Positions 56,029-64,000 of a stretch of DNA of 64,000 nt are shown piece after piece. The position numbers were made by a program, and so were the translations under genes. Every line of letters starts with the position of its first letter. The first letter of the stretch is position 1. The notes under the pieces are model-generated. The model did not search any database. It saw only the letters and a program-made list of their open reading frames with translations, and was not told the DNA's origin. The DNA comes from Dyella thiooxydans. Lineage in GTDB: Bacteria; Pseudomonadota; Gammaproteobacteria; Xanthomonadales; Rhodanobacteraceae. The stretch is taken from positions 2,356,001-2,420,000 of the forward strand of contig NZ_CP014841.1 of the NCBI RefSeq assembly GCF_001641285.1, given 5' to 3'.

Positions 56029-57021
56029 ATGCCCGCCGACGCCTCCCGCCCCGACGACTTCACCCGCGTGCGCGAACTGGCCGCCGGCGACATGCAACGC
56101 GTCGATGCGCTGATCCGCCATCGCCTGTCATCCGACGTGGTGCTGATCAACCAGATCGCCGAACACATCATCGCCGGCGGCGGCAAGAGATTGCGACCGA
56201 TGCTGCATGTGCTGGCGGCCGGCGCGGCCGGCTACAGCGGCGACAAGCACACCAAGCTGGCGGCGATCATCGAGTTCATCCACACCTCCACGCTCCTGCA
56301 CGACGACGTGGTGGACGAGTCCGACCTGCGCCGCGGCCGCAAGACCGCCAACGCGCTGTGGGGCAACGCGGCCAGCGTGCTGGTCGGCGACTTCCTCTAC
56401 TCGCGCTCGTTCCAGCTGATGGTCGAACTGGACGACATGCGCATCATGCGCATCCTCGCCGACACCACCAACACCATCGCCGAAGGCGAGGTGCTGCAGC
56501 TGCTCAACATCGGCAACGCCGACGTCGACGAGGCGGCGTACCTGGCGGTGATCGAGCGCAAGACTGCGGTGCTGTTCGCCGCCGCCACCGAACTGGGCGG
56601 CCTGCTCGGCAGCCTGCCGGATGAGCAGGTGGCCGCGCTGCGCCGCTACGGCATGGAGCTGGGCTACGCCTTCCAGATCGCCGACGACCTGCTCGACTAC
56701 GTCAGCGACGCCGACACGCTGGGCAAGAACATCGGCGACGACCTCGCCGAGGGCAAGCCGACCCTGCCGCTGATCTACGCGCTGCAGAAAGCCAACCTTG
56801 AGCAGGCGCAGTCGCTGCGCCACGCGATCGAGCACGGCGGACTGGATTCGCTGGACCGCATCGTCGCCGCGATCCGCGATTCCGGCGCGCTGGAGCGCAC
56901 CCACGAGCGCGCCCTGCAGCACGCCCGCGCTGCCCGCGCCGCGCTGGCCGGACTGGCCGATTCGCCGCATCGCGACGCTCTGCTGGCACTGGCCGACTAC
57001 TCGGTCGAACGCCGGCACTGA
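56029..57021 (+). CDS. ispB: Polyprenyl diphosphate synthase (octaprenyl type)
   Basis: A 330-residue trans-prenyltransferase that makes the ubiquinone side chain. First Asp-rich motif LLHDDVVDESD, the Lys/Arg patch GGGKRLRP and second Asp-rich motif QIADDLLDYVSD are all present. Length and motif spacing match IspB. A GTG at 56002 (nine codons upstream) is possible, but a perfect -10 at 55987-55992 would put the transcription start right at it, so the ATG at 56029 is preferred. Confidence 0.93.
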   Translation: MPADASRPDDFTRVRELAAGDMQRVDALIRHRLSSDVVLINQIAEHIIAGGGKRLRPMLHVLAAGAAGYSGDKHTKLAAIIEFIHTSTLLHDDVVDESDLRRGRKTANALWGNAASVLVGDFLYSRSFQLMVELDDMRIMRILADTTNTIAEGEVLQLLNIGNADVDEAAYLAVIERKTAVLFAAATELGGLLGSLPDEQVAALRRYGMELGYAFQIADDLLDYVSDADTLGKNIGDDLAEGKPTLPLIYALQKANLEQAQSLRHAIEHGGLDSLDRIVAAIRDSGALERTHERALQHARAARAALAGLADSPHRDALLALADYSVERRH

Positions 57022-57125
57022 TCCGGCACCGGCCGCCCCCGCCACGGTCGCCTGGAAACGAGGCCCGAACGGCTCTTTGACGCCATTTGCCCCCGGCGAC
57101 ACGAATCTGTGGCAGGGTCTGGCCG

Positions 57126-59792
57126 ATGCAGATCAGATCGATCCAAATTTTCGCTCGCTGCTGCGCCTGGGGACTGCTAGCGGGACTGCTGCCCGGGCTG
57201 GCTTCGGCCGGTCCGACGGCGTTTCGCACGAGGCGTCTGGATCACGGCTGGGAACTTCGCCTCGCGCCCGGCTCACCGGCGGCGAAGGCGCATCCGGAAG
57301 CCGCCCAATGGCAGACCGCCGCCGTACCCGGCAGCGTGCAGGCCACCCTGCTCGCCCACGGCCAGTTGCCCGATCCGGACTGGCGCGACAACGAGGCGAA
57401 GGTGCAGTGGGTCGGGCTGGCCGACTGGCAGTACCGTCTGCGCTTCACCGTCGATCCCGCGCTGCGCCGGGAACGCCACCTCGCGCTGGTGTTCGACGGC
57501 CTGGACACGCTGACCGACGTCACCCTCGATGGCCGGCCGGTGCTGCACGCGGACAACATGTTCCGGCGCTGGCACGTACCGCTCGACGGCCTCGACCGGG
57601 CGGGCGAGCACACACTGGAGGTGACCTTCCATTCTCCGGTGAGCGCGCTGCAACCCTGGCTGGCGAAGCAGCCGTATGCCCTACCCGGCGAGTTCGATTC
57701 CGCCTTCGGCGACGAGCCGCCCGGCCGGCAGGTGGCCAATTACGTGCGCAAGGCGGCCTACCAGTTCGGCTGGGACTGGGGCCCGCGCATCGTCACCGAA
57801 GGCATCTGGCAGCCGGTGCGGCTGGAGGCCTGGAGCGGCTGGCGGCTGGACGATTTCCATGTCGCGCAGACGCAGGTCGATGCCGACCAGGCACAGCTGC
57901 GCGCCGGCTTCGCGATCCGCGCCGATGCCGCCGGCCCGGCGCGGCTCACCGTGCACTGGCGCGCACCGGACGGCCGCGAGGATTCGTCCGCGCGCGACGT
58001 GCAGCTGGTCGCCGGCGAGCAGCAACTCGACCTGCCGCTGACGATCGCCCAGCCGCAACGCTGGTGGCCGGCCGGCTACGGTGCACCGAACCTCTACGCG
58101 GTGTCGGCCGAAGTCACCGTCGGCGGCCGCGTGGTCGCGCAGGCGCAACGCGAGATCGGCCTGCGTTCGATCGAGCTGCGCCGCACGCCCGACCGCTGGG
58201 GTCGCAGCTTCGCCTTTGTCGTCAACGGCGTGCCGGTATTCGCCAAGGGCGCCAACCTGGTGCCGTTCGACTCGCTGCCCTCGCACACCACCGACGCCCG
58301 CATGCGCCGCCTGCTGGACGATGCGCGCGACGCGCACATGAACATGCTGCGCGTCTGGGGCGGCGGCTATTACCTACCCGACGCGTTCTACGCCATGGCC
58401 GACCGCCGCGGCCTGATGATCTGGCAGGACTTCATGTTCGGCGGGGCGATCCCGCCGCCCGACGCCGCCTTCCGCGCCAACGTGAAGCAGGAGGCGATCG
58501 AGCAGGTGACCCGGCTGCGCAATCACCCGTCGATCGTGCTGTGGTCGGGCAACAACGAGGTGCAGACCAGTTGGGAGAGCTGGGGCGACCGGCAGGCGTT
58601 CCGCCAGCGCATCGGCCCGGCCGAAAGCGCGCGCATCGAGCAGGGTATGCAGGCGCTGTTCGACGGCACCCTGCGCGAGGTGGCCACGGACCTTGATGCC
58701 GAGGTGCCGTACTGGCCGGGATCGCCGGAGAGCGAAGGCGGCGCGCCGGCCAACAGCCCGGACAGCGGCGACGCCCACGTGTGGAACGTGTGGGGCGGCT
58801 CGGCGCCGGTCGAGGACTACCTGAAGACCACGCCGCGCTTCCAGTCCGAGTTCGGGCTGCAGTCGCTGCCCGTGATGGCCACCATCCGCCGCTTCGCCAC
58901 GCCGGCCGACATGTCGATCGACTCGCCGGTGATGCGCGTGCACCAGAAATTCGACCACGGCAACGGCAATCAGCGACTCCTGCTGTACGTGCGCCGCGGC
59001 TACGGCGAGCCGAAGGATTTCGCGTCGTTCGCCTACCTCAGCCAGGTGATGCAGGCCGACGGCATCGCGCTGGCGGTGGACCATCTGCGCAGCGCGATGC
59101 CGCGCAGCATGGGCGCGCTGTACTGGCAGCTCAACGACGTGTGGCCGGGCGCGTCGTGGTCGAGCATCGACGTCGACGGACGCTGGAAGGCGCTGCAGTT
59201 CCGCGCGCGGCAGTTCTACGCGCCGGTGCGCGTGGTGCCTCTGCGCCAGGACGGCCGCACCGGGGTGTTCCTGGTGTCCGACCGCCGCACGCCGCTGGCC
59301 GCGCAGCTGCGCACGCGGGTGATCGGCATGGACGGCACGATGGTCTCGGACACCACGCGCGCCGTGGCTTTGCCGCCGCTGGCCAGCACGCGCATCGATG
59401 ACATTGCCGATGCCGAGCTGCTGCACGGCGCCGACCCGCGCCGCACGGTCGCGGTGTTCGAGCTGGTCGCCGACGGCAAGGTGTTGTCGCGTCATCTGCT
59501 GTACTTCCGGCCAGCGGTGGATCTTGCCCTGCCCGATCCGCTGATCCACGCCACGTTGCGACGGGACGACCAAGGTCTGTTGCTCGACCTCGAGGCCGGA
59601 CGGTTTGCCCGTGCGGTGTGGATCGACTTCGGCGACCACGACGCCACGCTGTCGGACAACGACGTCGACCTGCTGCCCGGCGAACACCTCACCTTGCGCG
59701 TGACGTCGCGCGATACGCTCGACACGCTGCGCCGCGCGATGCACCTGCGCTCGCTGGTCGACGCCACCCTGCCGCATGGAACCACGCCATGA
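57126..59792 (+). CDS. GH2 exo-beta-mannosidase
   Basis: An 888-residue exported GH2 enzyme of the beta-mannosidase branch. Signal peptide ends near GLASAG. N-terminal sugar-binding domain (WLDHGWELR-like start, TDVTLDGRPVLHADNMFRRW), the KAAYQFGWDWGPRI block typical of beta-mannosidases, then the barrel with acid/base Glu478 in WSGNNEVQ and nucleophile Glu575 in FQSEFGLQ. It removes beta-linked mannose such as the Man-beta-1,4-GlcNAc core of N-glycans or mannobiose. A start 13 codons upstream (57087) is possible but the ATG at 57126 heads a proper signal. It opens locus B and overlaps GH125 by ATGA. Confidence 0.92.
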   Translation: MQIRSIQIFARCCAWGLLAGLLPGLASAGPTAFRTRRLDHGWELRLAPGSPAAKAHPEAAQWQTAAVPGSVQATLLAHGQLPDPDWRDNEAKVQWVGLADWQYRLRFTVDPALRRERHLALVFDGLDTLTDVTLDGRPVLHADNMFRRWHVPLDGLDRAGEHTLEVTFHSPVSALQPWLAKQPYALPGEFDSAFGDEPPGRQVANYVRKAAYQFGWDWGPRIVTEGIWQPVRLEAWSGWRLDDFHVAQTQVDADQAQLRAGFAIRADAAGPARLTVHWRAPDGREDSSARDVQLVAGEQQLDLPLTIAQPQRWWPAGYGAPNLYAVSAEVTVGGRVVAQAQREIGLRSIELRRTPDRWGRSFAFVVNGVPVFAKGANLVPFDSLPSHTTDARMRRLLDDARDAHMNMLRVWGGGYYLPDAFYAMADRRGLMIWQDFMFGGAIPPPDAAFRANVKQEAIEQVTRLRNHPSIVLWSGNNEVQTSWESWGDRQAFRQRIGPAESARIEQGMQALFDGTLREVATDLDAEVPYWPGSPESEGGAPANSPDSGDAHVWNVWGGSAPVEDYLKTTPRFQSEFGLQSLPVMATIRRFATPADMSIDSPVMRVHQKFDHGNGNQRLLLYVRRGYGEPKDFASFAYLSQVMQADGIALAVDHLRSAMPRSMGALYWQLNDVWPGASWSSIDVDGRWKALQFRARQFYAPVRVVPLRQDGRTGVFLVSDRRTPLAAQLRTRVIGMDGTMVSDTTRAVALPPLASTRIDDIADAELLHGADPRRTVAVFELVADGKVLSRHLLYFRPAVDLALPDPLIHATLRRDDQGLLLDLEAGRFARAVWIDFGDHDATLSDNDVDLLPGEHLTLRVTSRDTLDTLRRAMHLRSLVDATLPHGTTP

Positions 59793-61231
59793 CGATGACC
59801 CGCCGTACCCTGCTCAAGCTCGCTGGCGCCGCCGCCGGCGGACTGGCCTCGGGCACCGGCTTCGCCCGGGCACAGGCCGCAGCTACTACCCTGCACTACG
59901 CCAGCCATCGCCCACCGCCGGCCAAGCGCCTGTTCACCAGCGCCGCGGTGGAGCGGCAGCTGGCGCGGACCACAGCGAAGATCGGCGATCCGGAACTGGC
60001 CTGGCTGTTCGGCAACTGCTACCCGAACACGCTGGACACCACGGTGCACCTGGACACGCTGGACGGCCGACCGGACACCTTCATCGTCACCGGCGACATC
60101 GACGCGATGTGGCTGCGCGACTCGTCTGCCCAGGTCTGGCCCTACCTGCCGCTAGCGCGCGGGGACAAGGCCCTGCAGCGGCTCTACCGCGGCCTGATCC
60201 ACCGCCAGGCGCTCTGCATCGCGATCGATCCCTACGCCAACGCCTTCCTGCCCGATCCGCGCAGCCGCGCTGCGCTGAGCTGGGCCCTGCACGACGACAC
60301 CGAGATGCGCCCCGGCGTCGCCGAGCGCAAATGGGAGATCGACTCGCTGTGCTGGCCGATCCGCCTCGCCCACGGCTACTGGCAGGCCAGCGGCGACACC
60401 GCCCCGTTCGACGACGACTGGCGCGCGGCAATGCACGGCGTGCTCGCCACCTTCCGTACGCAACAGCGCAAGCACGATCGTGGTCCGTACCACTTCCAGC
60501 GGATGTCCGAAGTGGCCTCGGAGAACCCGCCACTGAGCGGCTACGGTAATCCGACCCGGCCGGTCGGACTGATCCATTCGATGTTCCGTCCCTCCGACGA
60601 CGCCTGCCTGTATCCGCTGTCTGTGCCGTCCAACTTCTTCGCCGTCACTTCGCTGCGCCAGCTGGCGACGATGAGCGAATCCATCCACCACGACTCGCGT
60701 TTCACTGCCGACTGCCGCGCGCTGGCCGACGAGGTGGAACAGGCGCTGCACCGCTACGGCCGCTTGACCGGCAACGACGACGTCTGGGCTTACGAAGTGG
60801 ACGGCTTCGGCAACCAGGTGTTCATGGACGACGCGAACTCGCCCAGCCTGTCCAGCCTGGCCTATCTCGGCGCCTGCACTGCCGATGATCCACGCTACCG
60901 GCGCACCCGCGCGCTGGCCTGGAGCGACCGCAACCCGTACTTCTTCGACGGCAAGGCCGCGCAGGGTATCGGTGGCCCGCACCAGGGCCTGCGGATGATC
61001 TGGCCGATGTCGATCACGATGCGTGCGCTGACCAGCGACAGCGATGCCGAGATAGGCCAGTGCCTGCGCTGGCTCAGGACCACCCACGCCGGCACCGGCT
61101 TCATGCACGAGGCCTTCGACCAGGACGATCCGACCAAGTACACCCGCAGCTGGTTCGCCTGGGCCAACAGCCTGTTCGGCGAGTTGATCGTCACGCTGGC
61201 CGAACAGCGCCCCCGACTGCTCCAGGCCTGA
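59789..61231 (+). CDS. GH125 exo-alpha-1,6-mannosidase
   Basis: A 480-residue enzyme of GH125 (former DUF1237). Twin-arginine signal MTRRTLLKLAGAAAGGLAS marks Tat export. The (alpha/alpha)6 barrel contains VTGDIDAMWLRDSSAQVWPY, GGPHQGLRMIWPMSI and FMHEAFDQDDPTKYTRSWFAW. Family enzymes remove alpha-1,6-linked mannose from the branched core of N-glycans or mannan backbone. Start at ATG 59789 overlaps the GH2 stop (ATGA); a second ATG at 59795 lies just before the twin Arg. It is coupled with GH2 and followed 37 bases later by GH92 copy 3. Confidence 0.93.
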   Translation: MTMTRRTLLKLAGAAAGGLASGTGFARAQAAATTLHYASHRPPPAKRLFTSAAVERQLARTTAKIGDPELAWLFGNCYPNTLDTTVHLDTLDGRPDTFIVTGDIDAMWLRDSSAQVWPYLPLARGDKALQRLYRGLIHRQALCIAIDPYANAFLPDPRSRAALSWALHDDTEMRPGVAERKWEIDSLCWPIRLAHGYWQASGDTAPFDDDWRAAMHGVLATFRTQQRKHDRGPYHFQRMSEVASENPPLSGYGNPTRPVGLIHSMFRPSDDACLYPLSVPSNFFAVTSLRQLATMSESIHHDSRFTADCRALADEVEQALHRYGRLTGNDDVWAYEVDGFGNQVFMDDANSPSLSSLAYLGACTADDPRYRRTRALAWSDRNPYFFDGKAAQGIGGPHQGLRMIWPMSITMRALTSDSDAEIGQCLRWLRTTHAGTGFMHEAFDQDDPTKYTRSWFAWANSLFGELIVTLAEQRPRLLQA

Positions 61232-61268
61232 ACCCTCCCACCCTCCCCGCCCACGGAGAAACAGCACC

Positions 61269-63707
61269 ATGGTGACCCGTCGCCGCTTCCTGCAAGGTTC
61301 CGCCACCGCCCTCACCCTGCTCGGCACCGGACTGGCGCGCACGACGCCACTGGCGGCCGCGCTGGGTGATGCGCTGCACACGCCGACATCCGCCGCGGCG
61401 CATGGCGCAGGGCTGGCCCGCTACGTCGACGTGTTCGTCGGCACCGGCGGCCACGGCCACACCTATCCCGGTGCCTCGGTGCCGTTCGGCATGGTGCAGC
61501 TCAGTCCCGACACCTACGACGCCGGGTGGGACGCCTGTTCGGGCTACCACCAGGGCGACGGCTCGATCATGGGCTTCTCGCACACCCACCTGTCCGGCAC
61601 CGGCGCCTCGGACATGCTCGACGTGCTGGTGATGCCGGCCCAGGGACCGGTGGAGCTCGAGCCCGGCGACCGCGGCCGGCCGGACATCAACTACCACTCG
61701 CGCTACGACCTGCCGCCGGCACCGGGCAAGCCGCAGCAGCTGCCGCTGGACGCGGTGATCACGCCGGGCAAGGGCTACCGCCAGCGCTTCAGTCGTGACG
61801 AGGAATCGGCGCACCCCGGCTATTACCAAGTGCGGCTGAAGGACCACGACATCCTCGCCGAGCTGACCGCCACCGAGCGCACCGGCCTGCATCGCTACAC
61901 CTTCCATCGCAAGGGCAAGGGCCACCTGCTGGTGGACCTCGCACACGGCTTCCACGACGACCCGAAAACGCCCTGCAAGGTCAGCGACGCGACCCTGCGC
62001 GTGGTCGGCCACGACACCCTGGTCGGCTCGCGCCGCGTGCACCAGTGGGCCAACGGGCGACACATCCATTTCGCCATGAAGCTCTCGCGGCCGTTCGCCC
62101 GCGCCGAGCTGTTCAGCGACGACCGCTCGCAAGGCGACGCCGGCGAAACCCGCGGCACGCACCTCAAAGCGGCGCTGCATTTCGACGAGGTGGGCGGAGC
62201 GCCGCTGCTGGTGAAGGTGGGCCTGTCCGGCGTCGACGTCGACGGCGCGCTGCGCAACCTGGAACACGAGCAGCCCGGCTGGGACTTCGACGGCACCCGG
62301 GCACGGGCACTGGCCGACTGGGAACGCGAGCTCGGCCGCATCCGCATCGACGCGCCATCGGACGAGGTGAAGCAGGTGTTCTACACCTCGCTCTACCACA
62401 CCATGCTGGCGCCCACGCTGTTCGACGACGTCGACGGCCGCTACCGCGGCATGGACCTGAAGATCCACCAGCTCGAAACCGGCCAGCACAACTTCAGCAC
62501 CTACTCGCTGTGGGATACCTACCGCGCGCTGCATCCGCTGTTCACCCTGGTCCAGCCCGAGCGCGTGCCGATGCTGGTGAACGGCCTGATCCGCATGGCC
62601 GCGGAGAGCCCGGACGGCCCGCCGGTGTGGCCGCTGCAGGGCCTGGAGACCGCCTGCATGATCGGCTACCACTCCGCCTCGGTGGTGGCCGAGGCGATCG
62701 CCAAGGGCTTCCCCGGCATCGACGTGGCCCGCGCCTGGCCGCTGTTCCGCCAGCGCGCGATGGTCGACGACTACCGCGGCCTGCCGTACTACCGCAGGCT
62801 CGGCTACATCCCCAGCGACAAGGACTGGGAGGCGGTCAGCAAGACGCTGGAGTACTGCTACGACGACTGGGCGGTGTCGCATATCGCCGATGCCGCTGGC
62901 GCGCACGACGAGGCGAAGGCACTGCGCCAGCGCTCGCGCAACTACCGCAACGTGTTCGACAAATCCGTCAGCTTCGTGCGGCCGCGCGGCGCCGACGGAA
63001 AGTGGCTGGAGCCGTTCTCGCCCGATGCCGTCGGCCACTCCGACAAGTGGCGTGACTTCACCGAGTCCAACGCCTGGCAGGCGACCTTCCTCAACCAGCA
63101 CGACCTGGCCGACTACATGACGCTGTTCGGCGGCGACAAGGCGTTCGAGGCCAAGCTGGACGGCCTGTTCAACGCGCCGCCCTCGCTGTCCGGCAACGCC
63201 CCGCCGGACATCGCCGGCATGGTCGGCCAGTACGCCCACGGCAACGAGCCCAGCCACCACGTGGCCTATCTCTACGCCTACGCCGGCGTGCACCACAAGA
63301 CGCAGTCGCGTGTGCGCATGCTGCTGGACACCATGTACCGCGCCGCACCAGACGGCCTGGCCGGCAACGAGGACTGCGGCCAGATGAGCGCCTGGTACGT
63401 GCTCGGCGCGCTCGGCCTGTACGCAGTGGACCCGGTCAGCACGAACTACGTGTTCGGCAGCCCGCTGCTGGACCGTGCCGAACTCGCCCTCGGCGGCGAG
63501 CGCACCCTGGTGATCGAGACCAGGAGCAACGGTCAGGACGCGCCGTACATCCAATCGGTGACCTGGAATGGCCAGCCGTGGACGCGCAGCTGGATCAGCC
63601 ACGCCGAGCTGGCGAAGGGTGGCACCCTGGTGTTCACCATGGGACGCACGCCGAACCCGGCCTTCGGCCGCGACGCGAAGGACCGCCCGCCGTCGATGAC
63701 GGTGTAA
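61269..63707 (+). CDS. GH92 alpha-mannosidase, third copy (Tat-exported)
   Basis: An 812-residue GH92. Tat signal MVTRRRFLQGSATALTLLG. Core blocks are VGTGGHGHTYPGASVPFGMV, MGFSHTHLSGTGASDMLDV, HGNEPSHHVAYLYAYAG and GNEDCGQMSAWYVLGALGLY. It keeps HGNEPSHH like copy 1 but differs in the GNEDC loop. GGAG precedes the ATG at 61269. It is the last gene of the GH2-GH125-GH92 operon and ends in a strong terminator. The expected product is mannose from non-reducing ends of alpha-linked mannosides. Confidence 0.94.
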   Translation: MVTRRRFLQGSATALTLLGTGLARTTPLAAALGDALHTPTSAAAHGAGLARYVDVFVGTGGHGHTYPGASVPFGMVQLSPDTYDAGWDACSGYHQGDGSIMGFSHTHLSGTGASDMLDVLVMPAQGPVELEPGDRGRPDINYHSRYDLPPAPGKPQQLPLDAVITPGKGYRQRFSRDEESAHPGYYQVRLKDHDILAELTATERTGLHRYTFHRKGKGHLLVDLAHGFHDDPKTPCKVSDATLRVVGHDTLVGSRRVHQWANGRHIHFAMKLSRPFARAELFSDDRSQGDAGETRGTHLKAALHFDEVGGAPLLVKVGLSGVDVDGALRNLEHEQPGWDFDGTRARALADWERELGRIRIDAPSDEVKQVFYTSLYHTMLAPTLFDDVDGRYRGMDLKIHQLETGQHNFSTYSLWDTYRALHPLFTLVQPERVPMLVNGLIRMAAESPDGPPVWPLQGLETACMIGYHSASVVAEAIAKGFPGIDVARAWPLFRQRAMVDDYRGLPYYRRLGYIPSDKDWEAVSKTLEYCYDDWAVSHIADAAGAHDEAKALRQRSRNYRNVFDKSVSFVRPRGADGKWLEPFSPDAVGHSDKWRDFTESNAWQATFLNQHDLADYMTLFGGDKAFEAKLDGLFNAPPSLSGNAPPDIAGMVGQYAHGNEPSHHVAYLYAYAGVHHKTQSRVRMLLDTMYRAAPDGLAGNEDCGQMSAWYVLGALGLYAVDPVSTNYVFGSPLLDRAELALGGERTLVIETRSNGQDAPYIQSVTWNGQPWTRSWISHAELAKGGTLVFTMGRTPNPAFGRDAKDRPPSMTV

Positions 63708-63712
63708 GAAAA

Positions 63713-63740
63713 AAGGCGGGCTTCGGCCCGCCTTCTTTCT
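63713..63740. terminator. Bidirectional terminator with UUCG tetraloop after GH92 copy 3
   Basis: AAGGCGGGC (63713-63721) pairs with 63726-63734 around a TTCG tetraloop, with A and T runs outside. It can end both the mannosidase operon and the convergent hydrolase gene. Confidence 0.9.
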
Positions 63741-63749
63741 AGCTTCCGC

Positions 63750-64000
63750 TCAATCCGTACCGGCGAACGCGTGGTCCAGCCAGTCGTGCATCAGGCGGTA
63801 GCTGCGCGCGGCGGCGGCCGCGTCGTACATGCAGCCGGGGCTGTGCTGGTCGGTCTCGGTGAAGCAGTGCACGGCATGGCCGAGCACCACGAACTGCCAG
63901 TCGGCCGGGCTGCCGCGCATCTCGTTCATGAAGGCATCGGCGTCCTTCATGGTCCAGGTGTCGTCGGCGCCGTTCATCGCCAGCACGCGGGCCTTGATCT
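63750..64000 (-). CDS. Dienelactone-hydrolase-family protein, 3' part only
   Basis: The C-terminal 83 residues or so of an alpha/beta hydrolase; the 5' part lies beyond the window. The segment IKARVLAMNGADDTW (likely catalytic Asp), then WQFVVLGHAVHCFTETDQHS with a probable catalytic His, and a C-terminal helix YRLMHDWLDHAFAGTD match bacterial dienelactone-hydrolase-family proteins. Reading continues in frame to base 64000, so the ATG at 63986 is internal. Substrate unknown. Confidence 0.82.
   Translation of the reverse strand, partial: IKARVLAMNGADDTWTMKDADAFMNEMRGSPADWQFVVLGHAVHCFTETDQHSPGCMYDAAAAARSYRLMHDWLDHAFAGTD

Overview
The window is GC-rich chromosomal DNA with short intergenic gaps. 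Gene content and order point to a gammaproteobacterium of the Xanthomonadales, most likely the Rhodanobacteraceae side (Rhodanobacter, Dyella, Luteibacter or a relative). The reasons are divergent rluD/bamD with pgeF, sucCD divergent from pilS, TonB-dependent receptors tied to sugar loci, LacI regulators, and several mannosidase families. This placement is inference; no rRNA is present. I saw no tRNA, rRNA, CRISPR array, insertion sequence or prophage.

Layout. 0-4.4 kb holds yebC, an alpha/beta hydrolase, aspS, a double-DUF3011 secreted protein and an FmdB zinc ribbon, all on the minus strand. 4.5-9.7 kb holds an isolated TonB-dependent receptor convergent with clpB. 9.9-13.8 kb is an overlapping otsB-GH15-otsA trehalose operon. 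13.8-16.5 kb is pgeF-rluD divergent from bamD. 16.7-31.6 kb starts with sucCD and the type IV pilus sensor pilS and ends with its regulator pilR. Between the two pil genes lies a 9.5-kb disaccharide locus: LacI repressor, GH65 phosphorylase fused to beta-phosphoglucomutase, TonB receptor, MFS permease and secreted esterase. 31.7-35.5 kb is a three-gene phosphorelay operon.

35.6-47.3 kb is a mannose/mannoside locus: GH92, divergent LacI with a palindromic operator, FucP/GluP-type permease, PfkB sugar kinase, AGE-type mannose isomerase, a second GH92 and an M1 metallopeptidase. 47.3-57.0 kb is mostly housekeeping: Gfo/Idh oxidoreductase, PAP2 protein with an altered motif, ABC-2 exporter pair, ssb, an unknown periplasmic protein, a DedA-rhodanese fusion, an MFS exporter and ispB. 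57.1-63.7 kb is a second mannoside locus: GH2 beta-mannosidase, GH125 exo-alpha-1,6-mannosidase and a third GH92. The window ends inside a dienelactone-hydrolase-like gene.

How the genes fit together. The two mannoside loci give export-targeted enzymes for alpha-1,2/1,3-type, alpha-1,6 and beta-mannosyl linkages (linkages inferred from family membership). Locus A also carries a permease and a route from mannose to fructose to fructose-6-phosphate. Together they look like a system for eating mannan or high-mannose glycoprotein. The GH65 locus would take up a glucose disaccharide, phosphorolyse it, and make glucose-6-phosphate with one fused protein. Perfect or near-perfect palindromes in front of both sugar operons are probable LacI-family operators.
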